Positions 57,169 through 64,000 of a DNA stretch of 64,000 nt are shown in pieces. The DNA is taken from the NCBI RefSeq assembly GCF_001318295.1, contig NZ_CP012665.1, forward strand, positions 186,001 through 250,000. Reading direction: 5' to 3'. The translations under genes and the position numbers were made by a program. The notes below the pieces were generated by a model, which made no database searches, was not told where the DNA came from, and saw nothing but the letters and a program-made list of their open reading frames with translations. The stretch is from Candidatus Xiphinematobacter sp. Idaho Grape. Its GTDB lineage: Bacteria > Verrucomicrobiota > Verrucomicrobiia > Chthoniobacterales > Xiphinematobacteraceae. Numbering within the stretch: position 1 is the stretch's first letter; every line of letters starts with the position of its first letter.

Positions 57169-57837
57169 GTCTTGGTATGTTCACGTTGAACTGCCCGGGC
57201 CAGCAGACTTTGGACTTCTTCATCTGTTATTTGCCTAAAGTCCCTATAGAACTGACTGACACTATAGAATGGGCTGGGTGTGGCTGGGCAAATGACCTCG
57301 TCGGTCTCCTCATCTTGAAATGAAGAACAGGCCTCTGAGGAACCTACAGGGGCTGCCACAATACAACCACTTGCCTTCATAGTGAAGCCTAATTACTCGT
57401 ATAGCTGCATGCATGGTTGTACCTGTAGCAAGGCCATCGTCAGTTAAAATGGCCTTCTTCCCCCTAAAAGGCATGGAGGATACAGAGGAAAGAATCTGGT
57501 GCTGTTTTTCACACCGTCTCAGTTCTCGCTCTGCGACCTTCTTTAAAAGTTCTGTTTGTGGAGCAAGTACAGAACTAATAGCTGGATTAAGGACATACAC
57601 ACCACCTGAAGCAACTGCTCCTATAGCAAGCTCTGGGTGTTCCGGCGCGCAGAGTTTGCGCACAAAGCAGACTGCTAGAGGGATGTTAAGGGCAAGAGCA
57701 ACTTCGTAGGCCACCGGAACTCCACCCCTGAAAAGACCAAAAGTAACTACATCTGGTCGGTTTCTATACTGGCTGAGACACTGAGCAAGTATACAACCAG
57801 CCGCTCGGCGATTATGATAGGGAAGCTGAAGATACAT
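57165..57837 (-). pseudogene. Phosphoribosyltransferase split by a +1 frameshift
   Basis: A family of about 210-residue phosphoribosyltransferases with the PRPP motif is recognised here in two frames. The first, from the ATG at 57837, has TFGLFRGGVPVAYEVALAL, VRKLCAPEHPELAIGAVASG and the PRPP loop AILTDDGLATGTTMHAAIRV. It then loses the family after RLHYEG. One base further, from about 57380, the next frame resumes as GCIVAAPVGSSEACSS, then DEVICPATPSPFYSVSQFYR and DFRQITDEEVQSLLARA. The break lies at about 57370-57400, with no homopolymer there. It may be a decaying gene, a sequencing error or a recoded one. The stop overlaps pncB. Confidence 0.85.
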
Positions 57838-58050
57838 TCTTTATGATACTAGCTGCAGCCAATTCCAGCTAGGAAGTATTTATTTGAATGGAGTAATAGT
57901 GCGAGTCCTGAGCTAAGGAGAATCTTTATTCAAGGTGCTAAAATAGGAGGTACTTTTACTGAAGGGACTCTGCTAAACACCTCTGCATCCATAGATAAAT
58001 AGTGGATAGTATCATGCGCCCTTTTTCAATGTTTCTACCGACTCTACTGC

Positions 58051-59565
58051 GTGTTTAATATCTTTCGTAAAAGACAATGTATCCTTGTAATAAGTGTGTC
58101 CATTTCAGCTATTTTTGTTTGCGTCTTTTACTTTCATACCTATGCAAATTCTATCATTGATCCCGGGTTGAAGGTAGCTTCCATCTACGGTCGGGACATT
58201 ACTCAAGCGGAGGTCAACCACCTCGCGGAAAATTATTCACTCGCTGTTATGCTTGGACTCTACGACTTCTTAGAAACGCTCGGAGGAAGCGGTCCAGTTG
58301 TGGATGAGTGGGCTGCTCTGAATGAATTTGTGCTTAATCAGCTTGTTATGCAGCACGAGAGTAAGGCGTTAGCAGTTACTGTTCTAGATCGTCAGATAGC
58401 CCAGGCCATTGCAAAATGTCCCCTCTTTCGACAGAGAGGGGGATTCAGCGTAGCTAAATATCGAGAGTTTATACAGAAGCGGCTAGCTATACGAGGGCTG
58501 AACGGACGTCTTCTAGAGAACTTGTTTCGCGATTCTTTACAAGCCGCTCGTGTTCGTCAGATTGTCTCTGGATCCGTCGCGATATCCGACCAAGAGGTCC
58601 TTAGGGCTTTTCGCGCTTATCAGAAGGAGGATCTCCAGATAATAAAGTTTAACCTTTCTAAGTATGCTGCTCAAGCCCACGTTACGGTTGATCAGATGTG
58701 GAAGCTCTACACAAAGGAATTGGGAAACTTAAGAACTCCAGAAACCCGCTCAGTGCGCTATGTGGTATTTAAAATGTCGGAGGAAAAGAGATTGCCAAGG
58801 GATAAGGCACGAATTAGCACCCTACAAGACGCAGCTGATCGAGCAGCTACCTTCATAGAAACCCTTGCTGGAGGAAAGGTTTCTTTCGAGAAGGCCGCCG
58901 AGCAAGCCAGCGTTCCCATAAACTTACTGCCTCCATTTAGTGATGGATTCAGTGATAGCAAGGTGTTCAAGGAACTAAAAAGAGAACTTCCAGGACTAGT
59001 ATATGTTACCTCTCGTCTTACCAAGGAACACCCCTACAGTGATGCACTAGAGGGAATAGATAAAGATCGGTTTTACGTACTGGAATTGCTTTCTGTCCAG
59101 CCCTCTCGTCCCCTCACATTTGAAGAAGCACGACCTCGGCTACAAGAAATATTGTGTGTTCGAGCTGCATCTAGAATGCTCCATGAGGAAGGAAGAGCCG
59201 TCGCGGCTTCTATTGCAAAACAGCTGCAAGAAGGAAAGTCATTTAAAGAAGCCGCCGCCCTAGAAGGGGTGAAACCCCAGAAGATTTTGGGTGTAACCCC
59301 ATTCTCTAGAGTATCTCCTGAGCATTCTCTCTATGCTGAAGTAGCACTTCTGCTTTCTCCTGGGGAAATAAGTGCCCTCCAGAAGTCCGACGACGGTGGG
59401 GCATACACGGTCTTTCTGACAAGGCGGGAGGCTATCCGACCGACAGAGTTTACAAAAAGGAAGACGAAACTAAAGGCACAACTGCTTAAGGTGAAGCAAA
59501 CGCTTCTTTTCCTTGAATGGATGCGAAGTGCAAGAGAGGCGGCTAATGTTCGTACCACAAGCTAA
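58051..59565 (+). CDS. SurA/PpiD-like periplasmic folding chaperone
   Basis: A 504-residue protein anchored by one N-terminal helix (ILVISVSISAIFVCVFYF). The SurA_N-like region has VASIYGRDITQAEVNHLAEN and NEFVLNQLVMQHESKALA, typical of membrane-bound PpiD-type chaperones. The middle and C-terminal parts (FEKAAEQASVPINLLPPF, SFKEAAALEGVKPQ) resemble degenerate parvulin domains, so isomerase activity is uncertain. It probably helps outer-membrane proteins fold. The start is taken as the GTG at 58051. A 213-bp spacer upstream (57838-58050) should hold the promoter. Confidence 0.8.
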   Translation: MFNIFRKRQCILVISVSISAIFVCVFYFHTYANSIIDPGLKVASIYGRDITQAEVNHLAENYSLAVMLGLYDFLETLGGSGPVVDEWAALNEFVLNQLVMQHESKALAVTVLDRQIAQAIAKCPLFRQRGGFSVAKYREFIQKRLAIRGLNGRLLENLFRDSLQAARVRQIVSGSVAISDQEVLRAFRAYQKEDLQIIKFNLSKYAAQAHVTVDQMWKLYTKELGNLRTPETRSVRYVVFKMSEEKRLPRDKARISTLQDAADRAATFIETLAGGKVSFEKAAEQASVPINLLPPFSDGFSDSKVFKELKRELPGLVYVTSRLTKEHPYSDALEGIDKDRFYVLELLSVQPSRPLTFEEARPRLQEILCVRAASRMLHEEGRAVAASIAKQLQEGKSFKEAAALEGVKPQKILGVTPFSRVSPEHSLYAEVALLLSPGEISALQKSDDGGAYTVFLTRREAIRPTEFTKRKTKLKAQLLKVKQTLLFLEWMRSAREAANVRTTS

Positions 59566-59975
59566 AAGCATTACATCCGTCTTGCCACCTACGAATCTTT
59601 CCGTTGAAGCACCCCTTAAGGGTGATGTTTCTGTTAGCAAAGTAGAGAAATCTGAAACCTCCATACCTACGGGAGGAATGCCGACAATGTGCAAAAAAAG
59701 ATGCAACTAGATTAATTTGACGTCTCAGCATGTTTCTGGCACCCTGGCCGGGAGTTTTTTGGAGTGTACGATGAAGAAGGATGGTTTGGCAGGTTGTTAC
59801 CGTAGTATTGATCCGGAATGACCAGGATCCGCCCTCCTCAGTGGGGATCTGCCAAATTCTAAGAGCTGGAACCACAGGCATTGGGTTGTATATTCATTCT
59901 TGGATTGGGAGCAGAGACGTGGAGAGGTGGGTCCCACCTTTCTTTCTACCTTTATCAACGTGATGGGGCAAGGCA
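59566..59975. other. Spacer upstream of metG
   Basis: About 410 bp between the chaperone gene and metG. Open stretches on the plus strand are short and not convincing. No hairpin with T-run or RNA gene was noticed. Confidence 0.35.
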
Positions 59976-61514
59976 GTGAGTCCGAAACCATTTACTTTAA
60001 CCGCTGCTATCGACTATGCTAACGCCGATCCCCACATTGGGCATGCATACGAAAAAATCCTTGCTGATGTAATCGCTCGCTTTCAACGTTTATGTGGCCG
60101 TGGTGTATTTTTTATGACGGGGGTGGATCAACATGGTCAAAAGGTCGAGCAGGCTGCCGCAAGACTGGGGATGGATACTCAGGGTTTTGTTGACTCTGTC
60201 GCTGCTAGGTTTCGCACGCTCTGGGAAACTCTGGGGGTTGCATACGATTGCTGGGCAGCAACCACCCACCCGTTGCACCAGCAAATAGTCTGCAAAGTCC
60301 TTCGACAGCTCTTTAGTGCTGGCGATCTCTATAAGTCTACCTATCGCGGTTTTTACAGCGTAAGACAGGAACAGTTCCTAACTGATAAAGATCGGGACGC
60401 AACTGGCAAATTTGGACCAGAGTGGGGGGAAATCATTTTCTTGGAAGAAGGAAATTGGTATTTCCGCCTTAGCAAGTACTTACCTTGGCTTTCGAAATTT
60501 ATAGAAACCCACTCGGAATTTGTGATCCCGGCATTCCGCCGGACAGAAATTACCCATGCCATTCAGCACTGGAAACAGGATTTATGCATATCTAGGCCCC
60601 GCTCTCGTCTGTCATGGGGGATTGAACTTCCTTTTGATCAAGAATTCGTAACCTATGTTTGGTTTGATGCACTGATTAGCTACCTGAGTTTCACTGGCTA
60701 TCTTTCTGAAGATCCTGTGGAGGAGGGGAGATTTCGGCAGCGCTGGCCCGCACTACACATTCTTGGAAAGGATATTATGATACCGGCGCATGCTGTTTAC
60801 TGGCCTACTATGGTTCACGCCATGGGATTTTCTGATCAACAAATCCCTCAACTGCTCGTTCACGGTTGGTGGAATTTTGACGGAACCAAGGTAAGCAAAA
60901 GTACCGGGAACACGGTAGATCCCTTCATACTCGCATCTCGATATGGGCCAGCGGCACTGCGATACTATCTTATGCGGGATATTTCCACCGGCCGGGATGC
61001 TAACTTTAGTGAGGAGAGGCTAATTCTGCTCTGCAACACAGAGCTGGCAAACGGTTTGGGGAATCTTCTCAATAGAACGTTAAGTATGGTCAACCTCTAC
61101 CTTGGAGGCTCCCTCCACCCCGGATTCTATTCCCATGACACAAACACCATACGTGAACAGAATAGACGCTCTACATCTGAGTACTTTCTTCGAATGCAAT
61201 CCTTTGAGATTGACCGCGCAATTATGGCAATCATGGACATCGTATCCCGCTCTAACGCATTCATAGAGGCTAGCTCTCCCTGGGAGCTTTACAGGAAACC
61301 AAAGCAAAGAGCAAAACTAGCGGAGGTACTCGCAACCCTCCACGAGAGCATCCGGCTGGCGGCTAGCCTACTTGCACCCATCCTGCCGAAAGAGTCCGCC
61401 GCCATGCTCAACCAACTAGGGATCGAAGCCATTGACTTCTCCCATCCAGATCCCACTCTCCGCACATCGCTGGCAGTGAGCCCACCACAACCGGTCTTTC
61501 CAAAATTCCCCTAG
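59976..61514 (+). CDS. metG: Methionyl-tRNA synthetase
   Basis: Charges tRNA-Met, including the initiator. The 512-residue class I enzyme has the HIGH motif in YANADPHIGHAYEKILADVI, the KMSKS motif as GTKVSKSTGNTVDP and DISTGRDANFSEERL with NTELANGLGNLLNRT. The zinc-binding cysteines of the knuckle insert are missing; the segment reads GFYSVRQEQFLTDKD. This is the short zinc-free type. No C-terminal dimerisation domain is present. A GTG at 59976, preceded by AAGG, is the start. Confidence 0.96.
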   Translation: MSPKPFTLTAAIDYANADPHIGHAYEKILADVIARFQRLCGRGVFFMTGVDQHGQKVEQAAARLGMDTQGFVDSVAARFRTLWETLGVAYDCWAATTHPLHQQIVCKVLRQLFSAGDLYKSTYRGFYSVRQEQFLTDKDRDATGKFGPEWGEIIFLEEGNWYFRLSKYLPWLSKFIETHSEFVIPAFRRTEITHAIQHWKQDLCISRPRSRLSWGIELPFDQEFVTYVWFDALISYLSFTGYLSEDPVEEGRFRQRWPALHILGKDIMIPAHAVYWPTMVHAMGFSDQQIPQLLVHGWWNFDGTKVSKSTGNTVDPFILASRYGPAALRYYLMRDISTGRDANFSEERLILLCNTELANGLGNLLNRTLSMVNLYLGGSLHPGFYSHDTNTIREQNRRSTSEYFLRMQSFEIDRAIMAIMDIVSRSNAFIEASSPWELYRKPKQRAKLAEVLATLHESIRLAASLLAPILPKESAAMLNQLGIEAIDFSHPDPTLRTSLAVSPPQPVFPKFP

Positions 61515-61520
61515 GAAAGA

Positions 61521-61826
61521 CTAAAAACGACGGGACTTGCTAAAACGTCTGGCATTCCCACCACCAGGCGGGCGATTTTCCAGAGGACGAGCTTCGTTGA
61601 CGGTCAAGTTACGCCCATCCAGATCGGCACCATTAAGCCCATTGATAGCTGCCTCACCCTCACTTTGGGTAGACATCGTAACAAAACCAAACCCACGAGG
61701 CTGATTTGTATTGCGATCTTGCATAATTTTTACATCCGTCACTGTTCCGAACTTCTCAAAAGCTGCGCGCAGCTTGTCTTCTGATGTATCGTAGGAGAGG
61801 TTCCCCACATAGAGTCTCTTATTCAT
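61521..61826 (-). CDS. RRM-type RNA-binding protein
   Basis: A 101-residue single RNA recognition motif protein. RNP2 is KRLYVGNLSY and RNP1 is PRGFGFVTMS, followed by a short glycine/arginine-rich tail (GGGNARRFSKSRRF). Such small RRM proteins occur in cyanobacteria, Verrucomicrobiota and other bacteria, often in several copies and under cold control, but their targets are mostly unknown. It is convergent with metG, with only six bases between the stops, and is followed by a 280-bp spacer towards trmD. Confidence 0.95.
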   Translation of the reverse strand: MNKRLYVGNLSYDTSEDKLRAAFEKFGTVTDVKIMQDRNTNQPRGFGFVTMSTQSEGEAAINGLNGADLDGRNLTVNEARPLENRPPGGGNARRFSKSRRF

Positions 61827-62107
61827 AAATTTTCAGGCGAAAGAAACAACTGACTGCCGCAAAGCCGTTCCCGGGAGTCGGGTTTCAAATCACCATCGAG
61901 ACTAACTCACCTGACGATCCACCAAGCTGCTAACACACCAATCGGTTCCAACGGGAGCCAGTCTGCTCTGCGGCTGCGAAATTTGCAAGATAAACTTTTG
62001 ACAAAAGGGGAGACAATAATTCGTTGTTTTGCAACAATTCCCTTGCCAAATCTACCCAATACTTCAACAAGCTATTCTCCCGTCGCTACCGGAACTGTGA
62101 GAGTCCT

Positions 62108-62812
62108 GTGAAAATCCAAATTCTAACACTCTTCCCGGATGTATGTGAGGGGATGCTTTCCCAAAGCATTCTAGGGCGTGCGAGAAAGCGTGGGTCGATA
62201 GAAATTCAAGCCTTAGATCTGAGGCAGTGGGCTGTTGGCAAACACCGTGTTACAGATGAAGCACCCTATGGTGGAGGCCCGGGGATGGTAATGAAGATAG
62301 AACCCTACGCTAGTGCTCTGGCTGATTTATGTAGTCCTCATACTCGTACGGTGTTGATGTCTGCTCAGGGACGGCGTTTTCAGCATACCATTGCCTATGA
62401 GTATTCTTTGGAAAAGGAGGTTATTTTATTGTGTGGTCACTATGAGGGAGTCGACCAACGTGTTGCCGACCACCTAGTAGACGACGCAATTTCGATAGGA
62501 GACTATGTTCTGACCAGCGGTATTCTCCCAGCATTGGTGTTTGTGGACGCAGTAGCCCGGCTGATCCCAGGTGTATTAGGAAATACGGATTCTACCGGCC
62601 AAGAGTCCTTCATTACCGGGCTTTTAGATCACCCTAGCTATACAAGGCCGGAAACGTTTCAAGGATGGAAGGTGCCCTCTATCCTACTCTCAGGCAATCA
62701 CGCTGAAATTCAGAAGTGGCGTGCTGTTGCTGCTTTGGAATTAACGAAACAGAGGAGACCTGATCTGCTGGGCTTCCATCTCGCACAAGAGGGGGGATAT
62801 CCCCACGGGTGA
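62108..62812 (+). CDS. trmD: tRNA (guanine-37-N1)-methyltransferase
   Basis: Methylates G37 next to the anticodon and so prevents frameshifting. The GTG at 62108 gives a 234-residue protein starting VKIQILTLFPDVCEGMLS, a typical TrmD beginning. SPOUT-fold signatures are APYGGGPGMVMKIEP, LLCGHYEGVDQRV and SIGDYVLTSGILPALVFVDA. An opening further upstream (62024) lacks family likeness. The rpsP, rimM and rplS genes that usually flank trmD are absent; instead the type III secretion-like cluster follows. Confidence 0.96.
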   Translation: MKIQILTLFPDVCEGMLSQSILGRARKRGSIEIQALDLRQWAVGKHRVTDEAPYGGGPGMVMKIEPYASALADLCSPHTRTVLMSAQGRRFQHTIAYEYSLEKEVILLCGHYEGVDQRVADHLVDDAISIGDYVLTSGILPALVFVDAVARLIPGVLGNTDSTGQESFITGLLDHPSYTRPETFQGWKVPSILLSGNHAEIQKWRAVAALELTKQRRPDLLGFHLAQEGGYPHG

Positions 62813-62993
62813 GAATGTGCGCAAAAAGGGGTGCCGAGCAGACAACGAAGACGCGTCCTGCAATGTTTTCTGCAGAAAGCGGCTTGGGCTGGGCCTTCTT
62901 TGGATTTTCTCACTGGACAAAGAGACGTTTAATGCTATCATTCCGGCGTGGCTTTGACTTTGCGGTGTGTCGACCACATGTTGTTGTATTGAT

Positions 62994-63257
62994 ATGAATG
63001 GAGCACCTCTACAGCGCTTGGACTATCCCTCGGTAGGGCTCAATCCGGCGGAAGTTATCAATGCCGTTGGTCCACAGGCAAGGGGGTATTATTCAACTAT
63101 TATGCAAATGTTGCCTGCCCTGGATACTGCTAACGCAGGGGTGTTGGCAAAGTTCAACGTTTACTGGGCGATGTACAGCGCTACCATTCAGTTTATGTCT
63201 CAGTTCACTGTGGCAAACCAGGCCTTGTGGAAGGAATGCATCCAAAACATTCGTTGA
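62994..63257 (+). CDS. Type III secretion needle-like small protein
   Basis: An 87-residue protein starting MNGAPLQRLDYPSVGLNPAE. Its last forty residues (VLAKFNVYWAMYSATIQFMS, ending KECIQNIR) resemble the C-terminal helix of needle-forming SctF proteins, in particular the PrgI ending (DAAIIQNFR), and the size fits. The gene partner behind it is a SctG-like protein, which is the known needle co-chaperone partner. An inner-rod (SctI) role is the main alternative. The assignment rests on remembered alignments and context, so it is moderately supported. Confidence 0.5.
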   Translation: MNGAPLQRLDYPSVGLNPAEVINAVGPQARGYYSTIMQMLPALDTANAGVLAKFNVYWAMYSATIQFMSQFTVANQALWKECIQNIR

Positions 63258-63610
63258 GTGGCTCCACAGTACTCACTCCAAAAGGCGAGCAGTGGGAGGT
63301 AGGTCCGATTCCGGCTGCGTTACGACGCTTGTTGATGGAAATTAGCCTGATGGGATTGGGTTGTGGGTTGCGCGTAGAAGCTTTTCAGCTCCTTCAGTTG
63401 CTTCGTGCCGTGGAGCCGGATGCGGCCTACCCGTTACTTGGATTATCTCAGTTTTATATGCTCAATAATGAAATGGAAAAAGCTAGAGAGCTTCTGTCGG
63501 AATTGGCGCTTCGCCAAGATCTTCTGGGCACGCCACTTCTAAAGATGGTACAGGCGCTCCAAACTTCAGGAGCCCAAATTTTGCGAACCTGTCCAGTAGA
63601 GACTGTTTAA
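63236..63610 (+). CDS. SctG/HrpB1-like type III secretion protein (TPR-like)
   Basis: A protein of about 124 residues from the ATG at 63236 (a GTG at 63227 is an alternative). The body is helical with TPR-like repeats: LRRLLMEISLMGLGCGLRVE, then PDAAYPLLGLSQFYMLNNEM, then EKARELLSELALRQDLLGTP. This matches the pattern of YscG/HrpB1-type proteins, which in type III secretion hold the needle subunit before export. It overlaps the end of the needle-like gene by 22 bases, so the two are coupled. Unrelated TPR proteins could look similar. Confidence 0.5.
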   Translation: MHPKHSLSGSTVLTPKGEQWEVGPIPAALRRLLMEISLMGLGCGLRVEAFQLLQLLRAVEPDAAYPLLGLSQFYMLNNEMEKARELLSELALRQDLLGTPLLKMVQALQTSGAQILRTCPVETV

Positions 63611-63700
63611 CCGGCTAGGTTTGGCGAAGATACACACCTAGTGTAAGCTGGGTGGTTATTGAATCCGTGGTGCAAGCGGCCAGCCTCGTTCTAAAAAGAG

Positions 63701-63988
63701 ATGTCTTCTTCCATTTTTCACTCCGTACTTGCAACCGGAAGATGGGTTCTTAGGTCAGAGGGAATCCCTCCCCAGAAGCTGTCAGAAGCTGTCATCCGTC
63801 AGAAGTTGGTTAACGAGGGCAAACTTGGTGAGACTCAATCCCTAGAGGAATATTTTTCCAACATACCAGAAGGGGAGATAATCAGAGACCTCCAGCAGAG
63901 CATCCTTAGGCACTTGCAGGACCAGATACGAGTGGAAATACAAGAAAGGGAAAAGGAAATTGCAGAATTGAGGAAGGAGAGAAAATGA
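63701..63988 (+). CDS. Small coiled-coil protein of the same cluster
   Basis: A 95-residue protein, MSSSIFHSVLATGRWVLRSE, whose last third is strongly charged and helical (QDQIRVEIQEREKEIAELRK). No known domain is recognised. It lies 90 bp behind the SctG-like gene, and its stop overlaps the next ATG by four bases (ATGA). A chaperone, stator or regulator in the type III-like cluster would fit its size and coiled coil, but this is only inferred from position. Confidence 0.5.
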   Translation: MSSSIFHSVLATGRWVLRSEGIPPQKLSEAVIRQKLVNEGKLGETQSLEEYFSNIPEGEIIRDLQQSILRHLQDQIRVEIQEREKEIAELRKERK

Positions 63989-64000
63989 AGTCGTTTCTAT
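63985..64000 (+). CDS. Start of a gene cut by the window edge
   Basis: An ATG at 63985 overlaps the stop of the previous gene (ATGA) and opens MKSFL before the sequence ends. The coupling suggests a further member of the same operon. Confidence 0.4.

Noticed and set aside
62809-62997. A 62-codon frame overlapping the trmD stop, considered as a small type III chaperone (SctE)
   Set aside because: The sequence has no resemblance to SctE and contains scattered Cys, His and Arg typical of non-coding translation.

Overview
The window reads as a piece of a reduced, host-associated Gram-negative chromosome, most likely from the Verrucomicrobiota. Gram-negative character comes from lptA/lptB/lptC-like, kdsA and an AsmA-like protein. 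The Verrucomicrobiota guess rests on the combination of a bc/aa3 respiratory operon with fused subunits, HprK plus HPr plus EI next to LPS-export genes, and type III secretion-like genes. A nematode symbiont such as Candidatus Xiphinematobacter would fit, but this is inference. Long spacers that still hold coding debris, plus one clearly frameshifted gene, point to ongoing gene loss.

Layout. 1-4.5 kb (minus): argS (cut by the window edge), a ptsN-like EIIA and an HU protein, separated by two spacers with decayed genes. 4.5-14.1 kb (plus): one respiratory operon with coxB, coxA, coxC, a membrane protein, a di-haem cytochrome c lipoprotein, a Rieske protein, a cytochrome b/c fusion and a CtaG/polyferredoxin fusion. 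14.2-19.5 kb: an M29 aminopeptidase, then an ArsR-methyltransferase regulator divergent from metK-ahcY, with a tandem 10-bp repeat between them. 19.8-33 kb: DegT aminotransferase, pyrF, ispE, TerC, tRNA-fMet, universal stress protein, AsmA-like protein, priA, ilvB, tRNA-Gly and several gene remnants. 33-39 kb: coaE-rho, a rhomboid-like protein, a DCC-family oxidoreductase, an MGDG-synthase-like glycosyltransferase, a Nudix hydrolase, tRNA-Arg and tRNA-Ala.

39-48.6 kb (minus): a dense block kdsA-lptC-like-lptA-lptB-hprK-ptsH-ptsI, and upstream of it rpmE, prfA, prmC and murA. 49-62.8 kb: topB, tRNA-Cys, ribE, alr, manA, pncB behind a frameshifted phosphoribosyltransferase, a SurA/PpiD-like chaperone, metG, an RRM protein and trmD. 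The right edge (63-64 kb) opens a cluster that looks like type III secretion: a needle-like small protein, a SctG/HrpB1-like protein, a coiled-coil protein and a gene cut by the edge.

How the genes work together. The respiratory operon encodes a complete quinol-to-oxygen branch whose electron carriers are all membrane-anchored. metK and ahcY run the SAM/SAH cycle under a probable SAH- or SAM-sensing repressor. HprK, HPr, EI and the distant EIIA have no sugar permease in the window, so they look like a regulatory PTS, encoded with LPS transport. Five tRNA genes are present. No rRNA, CRISPR array, insertion sequence or prophage was seen.
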